A stretch of DNA of 39,907 bases. Source: JBBDSH01 sp040905045. GTDB lineage: Bacteria; Pseudomonadota; Gammaproteobacteria; Eutrophobiales; Eutrophobiaceae. The DNA lies in the NCBI GenBank assembly GCA_040905045.1, contig JBBDSH010000044.1:1-39907 (forward strand), in the 5' to 3' direction. Of the stretch, positions 31,090 to 39,907 are shown in pieces. The notes below the pieces were generated by a model. It ran no database searches, was not told the DNA's origin, and worked only from the letters and a program-made list of their open reading frames with translations. How positions within the stretch are numbered: position 1 is the stretch's first letter; every line of letters starts with the position of its first letter. The translations under genes and the position numbers were made by a program.

Positions 31090-32070
31090 TCAGTTGAGGA
31101 GGTGCTTGATGGTATCCCGTTCCTCTTCCAGCTCCTGGCGGGTGGCGTCCATTTTGCCGCGGCTGAATTCGTTGATGTAAAGGTCCGGCACGATTTCGTA
31201 GTCGCCACCCCGGCAGGTGACCGGGAAGGAATACACCAGTCCCTCCGGAATGCCGTAGGACCCGTCGCTGGGCACGGCCATGCTGGTCCATGCCCCGTCG
31301 TCGAGTCCTGTTACCCAGTCGCGCATGTGCTCGAGCGCGGCGTTGGCGGCGGAGGCGGCACTGGAGGCACCGCGGGCGTCGATGATCTCCGCGCCGCGTT
31401 TGGCGACACGTGGAATGTATTCCTTTTCATACCAGTCCTGGTCTACCAGATCCATGGCTGTCCTGCCGTCCACGGTGGCGTGATGCAGATCCGGAAACTG
31501 GGTGGTGGAATGATTGCCCCAGATACAGAGCCTGTGTATTTCGGACACGGGCTTGCCCGTCTTCGCCGCCAGTTGCGCCAGGGCGCGGTTGTGATCCAGC
31601 CGCGTCATGGCCGTGATCCGGCGCGGATCGATATCCGGCGCGTTGTTGGCGGTGATCAGCGCATTGGTATTGGCGGGATTACCGACCACCACCAGGCGCA
31701 GATCGTCCGCGGCGTTGTCGTTCAATGCCCGGCCCTGGGCCTGGAATATGGCGGCATTCCCCTCCAGCAGATCCTTGCGTTCCATGCCCGGCCCGCGCGG
31801 CTTGGCACCCACCAGGAAAGCATAATTGGCGCTCCTGAAAGCCAGATTGGGATCGTCGCTGATTTCAATACCGGCGAGGGTGGAAAATGCGCAGTCTTCC
31901 AGTTCCATGACCACACCCTCCAGGGCTTTCATGGCCGGCGTGACCTCCAGCAATTGCAGAATAACGGGTTGATCGTCACCCAGTAATTCGCCGGCGGCGA
32001 TACGGAACAACAGGGCATAGCCGATCTGGCCGGCGGCGCCGGTAACAACAATACGAACAGGTGCTTTCAT
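31090..32070 (-). CDS. mdh: Malate dehydrogenase (NAD type)
   Basis: Converts malate to oxaloacetate in the TCA cycle. The 326-residue enzyme is the cytosolic-type MDH: Rossmann loop VTGAAGQIGYALLFRIA, the NPANTNA segment, MTRLDHNRA and the catalytic His in ICIWGNHS-like LCIWGNHSTTQFPD. Both substrate arginines are plausible in VGAKPRGPGMERKDLL. The start at 32070 is preferred to the upstream ATG at 32079: the AAGGAG site touches 32079 directly but stands 9 bases from 32070. gltA lies upstream on the same strand after about 100 bases, so the two may be cotranscribed. Confidence 0.95.
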   Translation of the reverse strand: MKAPVRIVVTGAAGQIGYALLFRIAAGELLGDDQPVILQLLEVTPAMKALEGVVMELEDCAFSTLAGIEISDDPNLAFRSANYAFLVGAKPRGPGMERKDLLEGNAAIFQAQGRALNDNAADDLRLVVVGNPANTNALITANNAPDIDPRRITAMTRLDHNRALAQLAAKTGKPVSEIHRLCIWGNHSTTQFPDLHHATVDGRTAMDLVDQDWYEKEYIPRVAKRGAEIIDARGASSAASAANAALEHMRDWVTGLDDGAWTSMAVPSDGSYGIPEGLVYSFPVTCRGGDYEIVPDLYINEFSRGKMDATRQELEEERDTIKHLLN

Positions 32071-32079
32071 TAACGACAT

Positions 32080-32085
32080 CTCCTT
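32080..32085 (-). promoter_or_regulatory. Ribosome binding site deciding the mdh start
   Basis: AAGGAG on the minus strand directly abuts the ATG at 32079 but is 9 bases from the ATG at 32070, so translation should begin at 32070. Confidence 0.7.
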
Positions 32086-32173
32086 CTTCTGTTTACTTTT
32101 TTGATTGGCTATTTACGGAATTACCCCGATTTCCGGAAGGTGTCTTCTCGCGTCTGGTGGCTCGTGAGTGAAA

Positions 32174-33466
32174 TCAGCCCCGCTTGTCCATCGGTACATA
32201 ATCGCGCTGCTCCCGGCCCACGTACAGTTGACGAGGCCGGCCGATGCGGAATTCCGGATCTTCCATCAATTCCATCCATTGCGCGATCCAGCCGGCACTG
32301 CGGGCCAGGGTAAACATGACGGTGAACATGTCCGAGGGAATCTTCAGGGCCTGGTAGATAAGCCCGGAGTAGAAGTCCACATTGGGGTACAGCTTGCGCT
32401 CGATGAAATAGTCGTCTTCCAGGGCAATACGTTCCAGTTCCATGGCGATCTCGAACAGGGGCTGATTGAGGTGCATTTCCTCCAGCAGATCGTGGCAGGC
32501 CTGGCGGATGATCTTGGCCCGCGGGTCATAATTTTTATAGACGCGATGGCCGAATCCCATGAGACGGAAGGGATCATCCTTGTCCTTGGCGCGGTTGACG
32601 AATTTCTCAATATTTTTCGGGTGTTCGATCTCTTCCAGCATGTTGATGACCGCTTCGTTGGCGCCGCCGTGGGCCTTGCCCCAGAGCGTGCAAATACCGG
32701 CGGCAACACAGGCGAAGGGATTGGTTTCCGCGCTCCCCGCCAGGCGTACCGTGGAGGTACTGGCGTTCTGCTCGTGGTCTGCATGCAGAATGAAAAGCAG
32801 ATCCAGCGCCCGCACCGCGACCGGGTTGGGCTGATACTGCTCGCTGGGCCAGGAAAACATCATATACATAAGGTTCTCGATATAGCTGCGATTGTTGTCC
32901 GGATAGACAAACGGCAGCCCCATGGCATAGCGGTAACATTTGGCCGCCAGGGTCGGCATCTTGGCAATGACCCGCCGGGCCGTCAGCAGGCGGTGATCGC
33001 GGTTATGGATATCGGTGGCGTCATGGTAATAGGAGGCGATGGCGCCGAACACCCCCGCCATGATGGACATGGGATGGGCGTCGTAACGGTAGCCGGTGTA
33101 GAAACGGGACAAGTGCTCGTGGGTCATGCTGTGCATGTGGATGGCGTTTTCCCACTCGTCCAGTTCCGACTGGCCGGGCAATTCCCCGTTTATCAGCAGG
33201 TAGCAGACCTCCAGATAAGTACTCTGCTCGGCCAGTTGCTCAATGGGATAGCCCCGGTGCAGGAGCACCCCGTCCTCGCCGTCCAGGTAGGTAATGGCGC
33301 TGCGGCAGCTGGAAGTAGTGCCGAAACCGGGGTCGTAGGTAAACATCCCCAGTTCACTGTACAGCTCGTTGGTCTGGATGACCGGCGCCCCGTAGACACC
33401 CTGTATCACGGGACACTCAATCTGCTTCCCCGTTTTGTTATCGATAATCGTGACCGTATCAGACAT
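32174..33466 (-). CDS. gltA: Citrate synthase (type II)
   Basis: Condenses oxaloacetate with acetyl-CoA to start the TCA cycle. The 430-residue length and sequence fit the hexameric, NADH-sensitive type II enzyme of gammaproteobacteria. The first active-site histidine is in WGKAHGGANEA, the second in MGFGHRVYKNYDPRAKI; LHADHEQNASTSTVR comes just before them. The N-terminal beta-rich domain (ECPVIQG, TYDPGFGTTSSCRSAITYLD) is also present. The ATG at 33466 follows a GGGAGG site at 7 bases; the TTG just ahead of it is unlikely to be used. It is divergent from sucA. Confidence 0.97.
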   Translation of the reverse strand: MSDTVTIIDNKTGKQIECPVIQGVYGAPVIQTNELYSELGMFTYDPGFGTTSSCRSAITYLDGEDGVLLHRGYPIEQLAEQSTYLEVCYLLINGELPGQSELDEWENAIHMHSMTHEHLSRFYTGYRYDAHPMSIMAGVFGAIASYYHDATDIHNRDHRLLTARRVIAKMPTLAAKCYRYAMGLPFVYPDNNRSYIENLMYMMFSWPSEQYQPNPVAVRALDLLFILHADHEQNASTSTVRLAGSAETNPFACVAAGICTLWGKAHGGANEAVINMLEEIEHPKNIEKFVNRAKDKDDPFRLMGFGHRVYKNYDPRAKIIRQACHDLLEEMHLNQPLFEIAMELERIALEDDYFIERKLYPNVDFYSGLIYQALKIPSDMFTVMFTLARSAGWIAQWMELMEDPEFRIGRPRQLYVGREQRDYVPMDKRG

Positions 33467-33691
33467 CAAACTGCCTCCCTATAAGCCCAGGCGGGTTACA
33501 TATCTCTCGGAGTAGAGTTAAAATTATTGTTTTGAACAAATATGCAAGCATACAGGTCTCCCGGAACAGGCCGCAAGCACGCCCGGACGGAACCGGTCCG
33601 CATTATGCATGATGTTCCGGGCAAATATAACTGGTAGTCTGTACTTAGGAGTAAATGGTCCCCGGTAACATCAGATTTGTTGATTTACCGA

Positions 33692-33718
33692 TTGAGATCT
33701 AAAAGAAATCGTTATAAT
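33692..33718 (+). promoter_or_regulatory. Candidate sucA promoter
   Basis: TTGAGA (33692-33697) and a perfect TATAAT (33713-33718) are spaced by 15 bases, slightly short of ideal. They lie 54 bases before the sucA start. Confidence 0.5.
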
Positions 33719-33722
33719 ACGA

Positions 33723-33736
33723 CCGGTAAATACCGG
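33723..33736. promoter_or_regulatory. Palindrome at the expected sucA transcription start
   Basis: CCGGTA-AA-TACCGG is a perfect palindrome beginning 5 bases after the TATAAT. It could be an operator or a 5'-end hairpin in the mRNA. It is seen in sequence only. Confidence 0.4.
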
Positions 33737-33771
33737 CATTAGCCCGACTCGAGACTGAAGGCAGAGGAGCG

Positions 33772-36615
33772 ATGAGCAACCCCACACCGTCCTGTTTATA
33801 CAGCGGCAACGCCGCCTATATTGAAGACCTCTACGAAGAATTTCTGCAGAACCCGGCCGGCGTTGACGCAGAATGGCGGGAATATTTCGAGAGCCTGTTA
33901 CGCAAACCGGACGGCGGCGGTACGGACATCCCCCACTCGCAAATCCGCCGCTCTTTTCTCGAACTCGCCCGTAAACCGCGCACGGCGGCGGCACCAGCCG
34001 GGGGCGAAACCCCTGCCGATAATCAGAAACAGGTCTCGGTCCTGCAGCTCATCAATGCCCACCGCTTCCGCGGTCATCAGCAGGCGTTGCTGGACCCGCT
34101 GCAGCAGTACGAGCGACCGCCGGTACCGGAACTGGATCCGGCCTATCACGGCCTGACCGAGGCGGACATGGATACCGTATTCAATACCGGCTCCTTGTTC
34201 GCAGCGGACGAACTGCCCCTGCGGGACATCATCGACATCATCAAGTCGACCTATTGCGGCACCGTCGGTGCCGAATACATGCACATCAACGAAACGGAGC
34301 AGAAACGCTGGATTCAGCAGCGTCTCGAAGAGCCCCGCGCCCGGCCCCGTTACGACGAGGAAAAACGCATCCGCATCCTCAACCGTGTCATCGCCGCCAA
34401 TGCCCTGGAGGAATACCTGCATACCAAATACGTGGGTCAGAAGCGATTTTCCCTGGAAGGCGGCGAAAGCCTCGTCCCCCTGCTGGATGAGCTGGTGCAG
34501 AACTGCGGCGACATGTCCATGCGGGAAATGGTCATCGGCATGGCCCACCGCGGCCGGCTCAACGTCCTGGTCAACATCATTGGCAAACTGCCGCATGAAC
34601 TGTTCGGGGAATTCGAGGGCAAGGAAACCGGCGTCTCCGAATCCGGCGATGTCAAATACCACCTGGGCTATTCCTCGGACATCCAGACGGTGAAGGACCC
34701 GATTCACATTACGCTGTCCTTCAATCCCTCGCACCTGGAGATCATCGATCCGGTGGTGGAAGGCTCCGTACGCGCCCGCCAGGACCGGCGCGACGACCGG
34801 GAACGCGACCAGGTTTTACCCATCCTCATTCACGGCGATGCCGCCTTCGCCGGCCAGGGTGTGGTCATGGAGACCTTTCAGCTCTCGGAAACCCGCGGTT
34901 ACTCCACCGGCGGCACAGTACACATCATCGTCAATAATCAGATCGGCTTTACCACCAGCGATCCCCTGGATTCCCGTTCCACGCATTACTGCACCGACGT
35001 GGCCAAGCTGATCCAGGCGCCCATCTTCCACGTCAATGCCGACGATCCGGAAGCCGTGGTCTTCATTGCCAAACTGGCGCTGGATTTCCGCATGCATTTC
35101 AAGAAGGACGTGATCATCGACATGGTCTGCTACCGCAAGCACGGCCATTCGGAGGCCGACGAGCCGGCGGCGACTCAGCCGATCATGTATCAGCGTATCC
35201 GCAAGCATCCCAGTGTCAGGAAGATTTATACCCAAAAGCTCATCGAGGCGGGTATTGTCACCGAAGAAGGCGCGGATGACCTGTCACAACAGTACATCGA
35301 TTCCCTGGAATCGAACCAGACCGTGGCCGGACCCAAGGCAACCAACGTCAACATGACGCATCTGATCAACTACGAGCCCTTCAAGGGCACAACCTGGAAT
35401 ACGCCCGCCGAGACCACGATTACAAATGAACAGGTCGAAACACTGACCGCGGCTATTACCCGGATACCGGAGCATTACAAAATACATCCTACGGTGCAGA
35501 AGATCATCGATAACCGCAAACGCATGGGAGCGGGTGAAATCCTCATGGACTGGGGCTACGCCGAAACCATGGCCTATGCCTCGCTGCTGGAGGCCGGTTA
35601 CCCGGTGCGCATCTCCGGCCAGGACAGCGGCCGCGGGACGTTCTTTCACCGCCATGCCGTGATTCACAACCAGGACGACGGTGATACCTGGCTGCCGCTG
35701 CAGCATATTCGCGAAAACCAGCCCTCGTTTCTGATCATCAATTCCATCCTCTCCGAGGAAGCGATACTGGGGTTCGAATACGGCTACAGCAGCGCCGAAC
35801 CCAACGCACTGGTGATCTGGGAAGCGCAGTTCGGTGATTTCGCCAACGGCGCCCAGGTGGTGTTCGACCAGTTCATCAGTTCCTGCGAGGCCAAGTGGGG
35901 CCGCTACTGCGGTCTGACCGTGTTTCTGCCGCACGGTTACGACGGCCAGGGGCCGGAGCATTCCTCGGCCCGCCTGGAACGCTTCCTGCAGCTTTGCGCC
36001 CACGAGAACATGCAGGTCTGCAACCCCAGCACGCCGGCGCAGATGTTCCACATGCTGCGGCGTCAGGTCTTGCGCCCGTACCGCAAACCGCTCATCGTCA
36101 TGAGCCCGAAGAGTCTGCTGCGTCACAAGCTGTCCACATCGCCGCTGGAGGAACTGGTCAACGGCGGTTTTAAAACCGTCATCGACGAGATCGATGATCT
36201 GGACAAGAAAAAGGTAACCCGGCTCCTTATGTGTTCCGGCAAGGTCTATTTCGATCTGCTGGAGGCGCGGCGCAAAAACGAAATCGACAACATCGCCATC
36301 GCCCGCATCGAGCAGTTGTTCCCCTTCGACCGGAACGCGGTCAAAGCCGTCATCGACAGTTATCCCAACCTGAAGGAAGTGGTCTGGGTGCAGGAAGAGC
36401 CGAAAAACCAGGGCAGCTGGGCCTACATGCAGTCGCGCGGCACCATGATCGGTTGTCTCAGCGAACAGCATATCTTCGGTTACGCCGGCCGCTTCTATTC
36501 GGCCTCGCCCGCCGTCGGTTACATGAGCCTGCACCTGGCACAGCAGAAACAACTGGTGGAAGACGCCCTGCAGCTGGACAAAATCGAGGTCACCTCGCAT
36601 AAAAAAACCGCCTGA
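33772..36615 (+). CDS. sucA: 2-oxoglutarate dehydrogenase E1 component
   Basis: The thiamine-diphosphate-dependent decarboxylase of the 2-oxoglutarate dehydrogenase complex. The 947 residues match the family. The N-terminus (YSGNAAYIEDLYEEFLQNP) is the E2-binding segment. ThDP/Mg-binding motifs follow: GDAAFAGQG (from residue 355) and NNQIGFTTS. The pyrimidine domain (GAGEILMDWGYAETMAYASL, SGQDSGRGTFFHRHAV) and the C-terminal domain ending in SASPAVGYMSLHLAQQKQLV are intact. AGAGGAGCG precedes the ATG. sucB follows after 92 bases in the same direction. Confidence 0.98.
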   Translation: MSNPTPSCLYSGNAAYIEDLYEEFLQNPAGVDAEWREYFESLLRKPDGGGTDIPHSQIRRSFLELARKPRTAAAPAGGETPADNQKQVSVLQLINAHRFRGHQQALLDPLQQYERPPVPELDPAYHGLTEADMDTVFNTGSLFAADELPLRDIIDIIKSTYCGTVGAEYMHINETEQKRWIQQRLEEPRARPRYDEEKRIRILNRVIAANALEEYLHTKYVGQKRFSLEGGESLVPLLDELVQNCGDMSMREMVIGMAHRGRLNVLVNIIGKLPHELFGEFEGKETGVSESGDVKYHLGYSSDIQTVKDPIHITLSFNPSHLEIIDPVVEGSVRARQDRRDDRERDQVLPILIHGDAAFAGQGVVMETFQLSETRGYSTGGTVHIIVNNQIGFTTSDPLDSRSTHYCTDVAKLIQAPIFHVNADDPEAVVFIAKLALDFRMHFKKDVIIDMVCYRKHGHSEADEPAATQPIMYQRIRKHPSVRKIYTQKLIEAGIVTEEGADDLSQQYIDSLESNQTVAGPKATNVNMTHLINYEPFKGTTWNTPAETTITNEQVETLTAAITRIPEHYKIHPTVQKIIDNRKRMGAGEILMDWGYAETMAYASLLEAGYPVRISGQDSGRGTFFHRHAVIHNQDDGDTWLPLQHIRENQPSFLIINSILSEEAILGFEYGYSSAEPNALVIWEAQFGDFANGAQVVFDQFISSCEAKWGRYCGLTVFLPHGYDGQGPEHSSARLERFLQLCAHENMQVCNPSTPAQMFHMLRRQVLRPYRKPLIVMSPKSLLRHKLSTSPLEELVNGGFKTVIDEIDDLDKKKVTRLLMCSGKVYFDLLEARRKNEIDNIAIARIEQLFPFDRNAVKAVIDSYPNLKEVVWVQEEPKNQGSWAYMQSRGTMIGCLSEQHIFGYAGRFYSASPAVGYMSLHLAQQKQLVEDALQLDKIEVTSHKKTA

Positions 36616-36707
36616 CGGCGCCGAGTTCAATATAATGAAAACAATAAAGATCACCGACAAGACATGATACAAACCCTGCTTCAACAACAAACACCGAGGA
36701 GAATCTC

Positions 36708-38042
36708 GTGCTGATCGATGTCAAAGTGCCGGTACTGGCGGAATCCGTCTCCGAAGCCACCCTCATGACCTGGCACAAGCAGCCGGGCGATGCCGTCAAA
36801 CGGGGCGACAGCCTGATCGATATCGAAACCGACAAGGTGACCCTGGAAGTATCCGCCGTGGACAACGGCGTCCTGGCTGAAATCCTCAAGGAAGACGGCG
36901 CCGAAGTGCAGAGCGACGAGGTCATTGCCCGTATCGACACCGAGGGCAAGGGCGCGGCGAAACCGGCGGAGAAAGCAAAACCCGCTGAACAGAACGAGCC
37001 GAAGCAACAGTCCCTGGTGGACGAGCCGGAACCCGCCGCAAGCGGGACAACCAGACTGAGCCCGGCGGTGCGCGCCCTGCTGGAAGAACACAATCTCGAC
37101 GCGGCCGACATTCCCGCCGGCCGCGACGACGGCCGCCTGACCAAGGAAGACGTGCTCAAATACCTGGAAGGCAAACCCGCCGCCTCGCAACCGGCACCGG
37201 AACCAACTCCGGCACCGAAGCCCGCCGCCGAAAAACCGGAACCGGCACAGCAGCCGGCGCCGGCAGCGGAAAAATCCGCCACCACGACCACCGCGCGTCC
37301 CGAAACACCCGCCGCACCCGGCCCATCCGCCGGCAGCGGCGGCCGCCCGGAAGAGCGTGTGCCCATGACGCGCCTGCGCAAGCGTGCGGCGGAGCGTTTG
37401 CTTTCCGCCCAGCATGAAAACGCAATCCTGACCACTTTCAACGAAGTCAACATGCATCCGGTCATGGATCTGCGCAAACGTTACAAGGATCAATTCGAAA
37501 AGGAATACGGCGTCAAGCTGGGCTTCATGTCGTTTTTCACCAAGGCCGCCGTGGAAGCGCTGAAGCACTTCCCCGTCATCAATGCTTCCGTGGAAGGCGA
37601 GGACATCATCTATCACGGTTACTTCGATATCGGCATGGCCGTAAGCGCGCCGCGCGGACTGGTGGTGCCGGTGATCCGGGATGCCGACATGCTGTCCTTC
37701 GCCGATATTGAATCGAAGATCGTCGAGTTCGGACAGAAGGCCCACGACGGCAAGCTGACCATGGACGATCTTACCGGCGGCACCTTCACCATCACCAACG
37801 GCGGTGTCTTCGGTTCCATGCTGTCGACGCCGATCATCAATCCACCGCAGAGTGCCATCCTCGGCATGCACAAGATCCAGGAGCGGCCCATGGCGGAAAA
37901 CGGCCAGGTTGTTGTCCGTCCGATCATGTACCTGGCCCTCTCCTACGATCACCGCATCATCGACGGACGCGAGGCGGTACAGTTTCTGGTCGCCATCAAG
38001 GAAATGATCGAAGACCCCTCACGCCTGCTGCTGCAGGTCTGA
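36708..38042 (+). CDS. sucB: Dihydrolipoyl succinyltransferase (E2 of 2-oxoglutarate dehydrogenase)
   Basis: E2 moves the succinyl group from E1 to CoA and forms the core of the complex. The 444 residues contain one lipoyl domain (about 1-77, lipoylated Lys in DIETDKVTLE near residue 43), a Pro/Ala-rich linker, a peripheral subunit-binding domain (LSPAVRALLEEHNLDAADI, about 114-150), a second long Pro/Ala-rich linker and the catalytic domain (about 215-444). The catalytic His-Asp pair lies in SYDHRIIDGREAVQFL. The linkers are long and low in complexity, as usual. The start codon is GTG with a GAGGAG site six bases upstream. Confidence 0.98.
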   Translation: MLIDVKVPVLAESVSEATLMTWHKQPGDAVKRGDSLIDIETDKVTLEVSAVDNGVLAEILKEDGAEVQSDEVIARIDTEGKGAAKPAEKAKPAEQNEPKQQSLVDEPEPAASGTTRLSPAVRALLEEHNLDAADIPAGRDDGRLTKEDVLKYLEGKPAASQPAPEPTPAPKPAAEKPEPAQQPAPAAEKSATTTTARPETPAAPGPSAGSGGRPEERVPMTRLRKRAAERLLSAQHENAILTTFNEVNMHPVMDLRKRYKDQFEKEYGVKLGFMSFFTKAAVEALKHFPVINASVEGEDIIYHGYFDIGMAVSAPRGLVVPVIRDADMLSFADIESKIVEFGQKAHDGKLTMDDLTGGTFTITNGGVFGSMLSTPIINPPQSAILGMHKIQERPMAENGQVVVRPIMYLALSYDHRIIDGREAVQFLVAIKEMIEDPSRLLLQV

Positions 38043-38072
38043 GCCGTTCATGTCCATGCGCATGGAGTCCCC

Positions 38073-39494
38073 ATGAAAAAATACGATGTTGTCGTCATCG
38101 GTGGCGGGCCCGGCGGCTATGTGGCCGCCATCCGCGCCGCCCAGCTCGGTCTTGCCACCGCCTGCATCGAGGGCTGGCTCAACGAAGAGGGCCGGCCCGC
38201 CCTGGGCGGTACCTGCCTGAATGTCGGCTGCATCCCCTCCAAGGCACTGCTGGATTCCTCCCACCATTATTCCTTCCTGAAACAGGAGGGGGCCGAGCAC
38301 GGTATCAACAGTTCCGGCGTCACCGTCGACGTGCGCAGAATGATCGAGCGCAAGTCAAAGATCGTCACAACCCTGACCCAGGGTATCGCCGGCCTGTTCA
38401 AGAAAAACGGTGTCGAATGGCTGCAGGGTTTCGGCCGGTTGCGTCCGGACAATCAGGTCGAGGTGACACCAATCGAAGAGAACGGCGAACCCTATAGCGT
38501 CGCCGGGCAACATATCATCATCGCCACCGGCTCCGTACCCGTGGATATTCCCCCTGCCCCGGTGGATAACGTACACATCCTCGATTCCACCGGCGCCCTG
38601 GCCATGACGGAAGTGCCGCGCACTCTGGGGGTCATCGGCGCCGGCGTCATCGGCCTGGAACTGGGCAGCGTCTGGAACCGCCTCGGTTCCGACGTGGTTA
38701 TTCTGGAGGCCCTGGACGAGTTTCTCGCACCGGTGGATCGCCAGTTGGCGAAAGAAGCGCAAAAGACGCTGAAGAAACAGGGCCTGGACATCCGTCTGGG
38801 CACAAGAGTAACGGGAACCGGTTCCAATAACCGCCAGGTAACAGTGACCTACGAGGACGGCGACGGCAAACAACATATCCAGGTTGATAAACTCATTGTC
38901 GCCGTCGGCCGCAAACCCAACACCGGGGGACTGGGTGCGGAGGAAGCCGGACTGGCGCTGGACGACCGCGGCTTCATCGAGGTGGACGAGCACTGCCGCA
39001 CCAACCTGCCCAATGTCTATGCCGTCGGCGATGTGGTACCCGGTCCCATGCTGGCACACAAGGCCTCGGAAGAAGGCGTGGCGGTGGCCGAACGGATCGC
39101 CGGCAAGGCGGGGCACGTCAATTATGAGATCATACCCTGGGTGATTTACACCTGGCCGGAGATCGCCTGGGTCGGTAAAACAGAACAGGCCCTGAAGGCG
39201 GAAGGCATTGAATATCGGGCCGGCAGCTTCCCCTTCGCCGCCAGCGGCCGGGCCAGGGCCATGGGGGAAACCGGCGGCATGGTCAAGATCCTGGCCGACG
39301 CCGCCAGCGATCGCATATTGGGGATCCATATTCTCGGTCCCAATGCCTCGGAACTCATCGCCGAGGCGGTACTGGCCATGGAATTCGACGGCAGCGCCGA
39401 AGACATCGCCCGCACCATACACGCCCATCCCACCCTGGCCGAGGCCATGCACGAAGCCGCACTGGCGGTGGATGGACGACCGATCCACATCTAG
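38073..39494 (+). CDS. lpd: Dihydrolipoyl dehydrogenase (E3)
   Basis: Flavoprotein that reoxidises the lipoyl group and reduces NAD for the 2-oxoacid dehydrogenase complexes. The 473 residues have the FAD loop VIGGGPGGYVAA, the redox-active disulfide GGTCLNVGCIPSKAL, the NAD-binding GVIGAGVIGLELGSVW, the second FAD motif NVYAVGDVVPGPMLAHKA and the C-terminal catalytic His in HAHPTLAEAMHEAAL. It follows sucB by 30 bases, forming sucA-sucB-lpd. Its TAG stop is the start of a heptamer-repeat hairpin. Confidence 0.98.
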   Translation: MKKYDVVVIGGGPGGYVAAIRAAQLGLATACIEGWLNEEGRPALGGTCLNVGCIPSKALLDSSHHYSFLKQEGAEHGINSSGVTVDVRRMIERKSKIVTTLTQGIAGLFKKNGVEWLQGFGRLRPDNQVEVTPIEENGEPYSVAGQHIIIATGSVPVDIPPAPVDNVHILDSTGALAMTEVPRTLGVIGAGVIGLELGSVWNRLGSDVVILEALDEFLAPVDRQLAKEAQKTLKKQGLDIRLGTRVTGTGSNNRQVTVTYEDGDGKQHIQVDKLIVAVGRKPNTGGLGAEEAGLALDDRGFIEVDEHCRTNLPNVYAVGDVVPGPMLAHKASEEGVAVAERIAGKAGHVNYEIIPWVIYTWPEIAWVGKTEQALKAEGIEYRAGSFPFAASGRARAMGETGGMVKILADAASDRILGIHILGPNASELIAEAVLAMEFDGSAEDIARTIHAHPTLAEAMHEAALAVDGRPIHI

Positions 39495-39634
39495 TGAGGA
39501 GTGAGGCGTAAGGAGTAAGGAGTGCCTCCCGTCGGTCATGCCCGGAACCGCGAAGCAGTTATTCGGTATACAGCCGGAGACTTCTCCCCGGATTCCAATC
39601 TGTCGCCAAGAAATACTCCTCACCCCTTACTACC
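39492..39634. repeat. Heptamer-repeat hairpin, GTGAGGN type (copy 5)
   Basis: The left arm TAGTGAGGAGTGAGGCG, then TAAGGAGTAAGGAGTG, starts at the lpd stop (39492-39494). The right arm (39611-39634) reads AATACTCCTCACC, then CCTTACTACCC. The loop of about 85 bases carries nothing recognisable. It is in terminator position after lpd. Confidence 0.85.
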
Positions 39635-39907
39635 CAAAAAATCCCGTCTCGGCACGGATTTAGGGGGTCAATGCCGTCTAGCCGCTAATTTCCCGACGCC
39701 TTTTTCCTACGCTGCATCCGACAATACAGACTTGATTCGCGGGAAAGAGTGGGGGCTCTCACTTCCGGGGAGATTCCTCGGTCGTTCCACGACCTCGGAA
39801 TGAACTGTGCCTAATGTCAACCCTTTTCAGGCATAGGCTTCCGAATAGTTGTAGGGTGGGTAGAGCGCGATAGCGCGAAACCCACCGATGAATGGTGGGT
39901 TTCACTG
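39495..39907. other. Gene-free end of the window with repeats
   Basis: These 413 bases have no credible gene. They hold heptamer copy 5, a GGTCGT/ACGACC pair in TTCCTCGGTCGTTCCACGAC (about 39776-39795) like the TTTCGAC-type repeats, and the GGTGGGTTTCG palindrome at the end. Confidence 0.6.
39851..39907. repeat. GGTGGGTTTCG dispersed palindrome (copy 2)
   Basis: GTAGGGTGGGTAGAGCGCGA then TAGCGCGAAACCCACC forms a stem (GGTGGGT with ACCCACC, and GCGCGATAGCGC inside). A second partial copy, AATGGTGGGTTTC, continues to the window end. Compare 30941-30980. Confidence 0.75.

Larger units (their letters stand above)
33470..33771. promoter_or_regulatory. Divergent gltA/sucA regulatory gap
   Basis: A gene-free stretch of about 300 bases between the divergent gltA and sucA. 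It contains the sucA promoter candidate, a palindrome near its start site, and an inverted pair CCCGGAAC/GTTCCGGG (near 33560 and 33612). It probably holds promoters for both TCA units. No clear gltA -35/-10 could be picked out. Confidence 0.5.

Noticed and set aside
32168..33484. 438-codon plus-strand open frame opposite gltA
   Set aside because: Citrate synthase on the other strand is unmistakable; this is a codon-bias shadow.

Overview
The window looks like a chromosomal segment of a GC-rich gammaproteobacterium. The evidence is gene content and neighbour pairs: mutS followed by a seven-iron ferredoxin, an RnfE-like gene beside nth, mpl, rppH, a DUF1841 gene, and TCA genes (gltA and mdh on one strand, sucA-sucB-lpd divergent). 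A marine or sulfur-oxidising lineage near the Chromatiales is a guess from overall feel. No rRNA, tRNA, CRISPR, phage or complete insertion sequence was seen.

Layout. 1-4146 (minus strand): a GAF/HD-GYP c-di-GMP signalling protein, a repeat-filled gap, and htpG. 4256-18341 (plus strand): a 14-kb variant Tad (Flp) pilus locus. It runs pilin, TadG-like, TadE-like, unknown exported protein, second pilin-like protein, giant repeat-bearing CpaB, small exported protein, secretin CpaC, FHA-fused ATPase TadA, TadB, TadC, DUF192, TadD-like lipoprotein, TadE. No TadZ/CpaE or prepilin peptidase is encoded in it. 18530-23219: mutS, fdxA, a DUF4124 protein and a PP2C phosphatase, followed by a two-FHA-domain protein (to 24006). 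24126-25917 (minus): DUF1841, nth, and an RnfE-like protein that has lost both iron-sulfur cysteines. 26064-29656: a fumarylacetoacetate-hydrolase-family enzyme, mpl with a membrane protein, and dps. 29761-39494: a small exported protein, rppH, mdh, gltA, sucA, sucB, lpd.

How the genes work together. The Tad genes should build an envelope machine: TadA powers TadB/TadC in the inner membrane, CpaB spans the periplasm, CpaC forms the outer-membrane pore, TadD is the likely pilotin, and several GQxMxE/F-type prepilin-like proteins are candidate fibre or pseudopilin subunits. The FHA domain on TadA and the PP2C/FHA pair 4 kb downstream hint at phospho-signalling control, but no kinase is in view.

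Most unusual points. (1) CpaB carries about 360 residues of 40-residue repeats with an 85-residue higher-order period; its C-terminal tail motif recurs in the small exported protein encoded immediately downstream. (2) Intergenic DNA is crowded with short palindromic repeats: heptamer-periodic hairpins (GTGAGGN and CACGARC types) that often begin or end inside stop codons, a nested palindromic element inside the Tad operon, a perfect 30-bp inverted repeat, and several other dispersed families. (3) The RnfE paralogue appears unable to bind its cluster.
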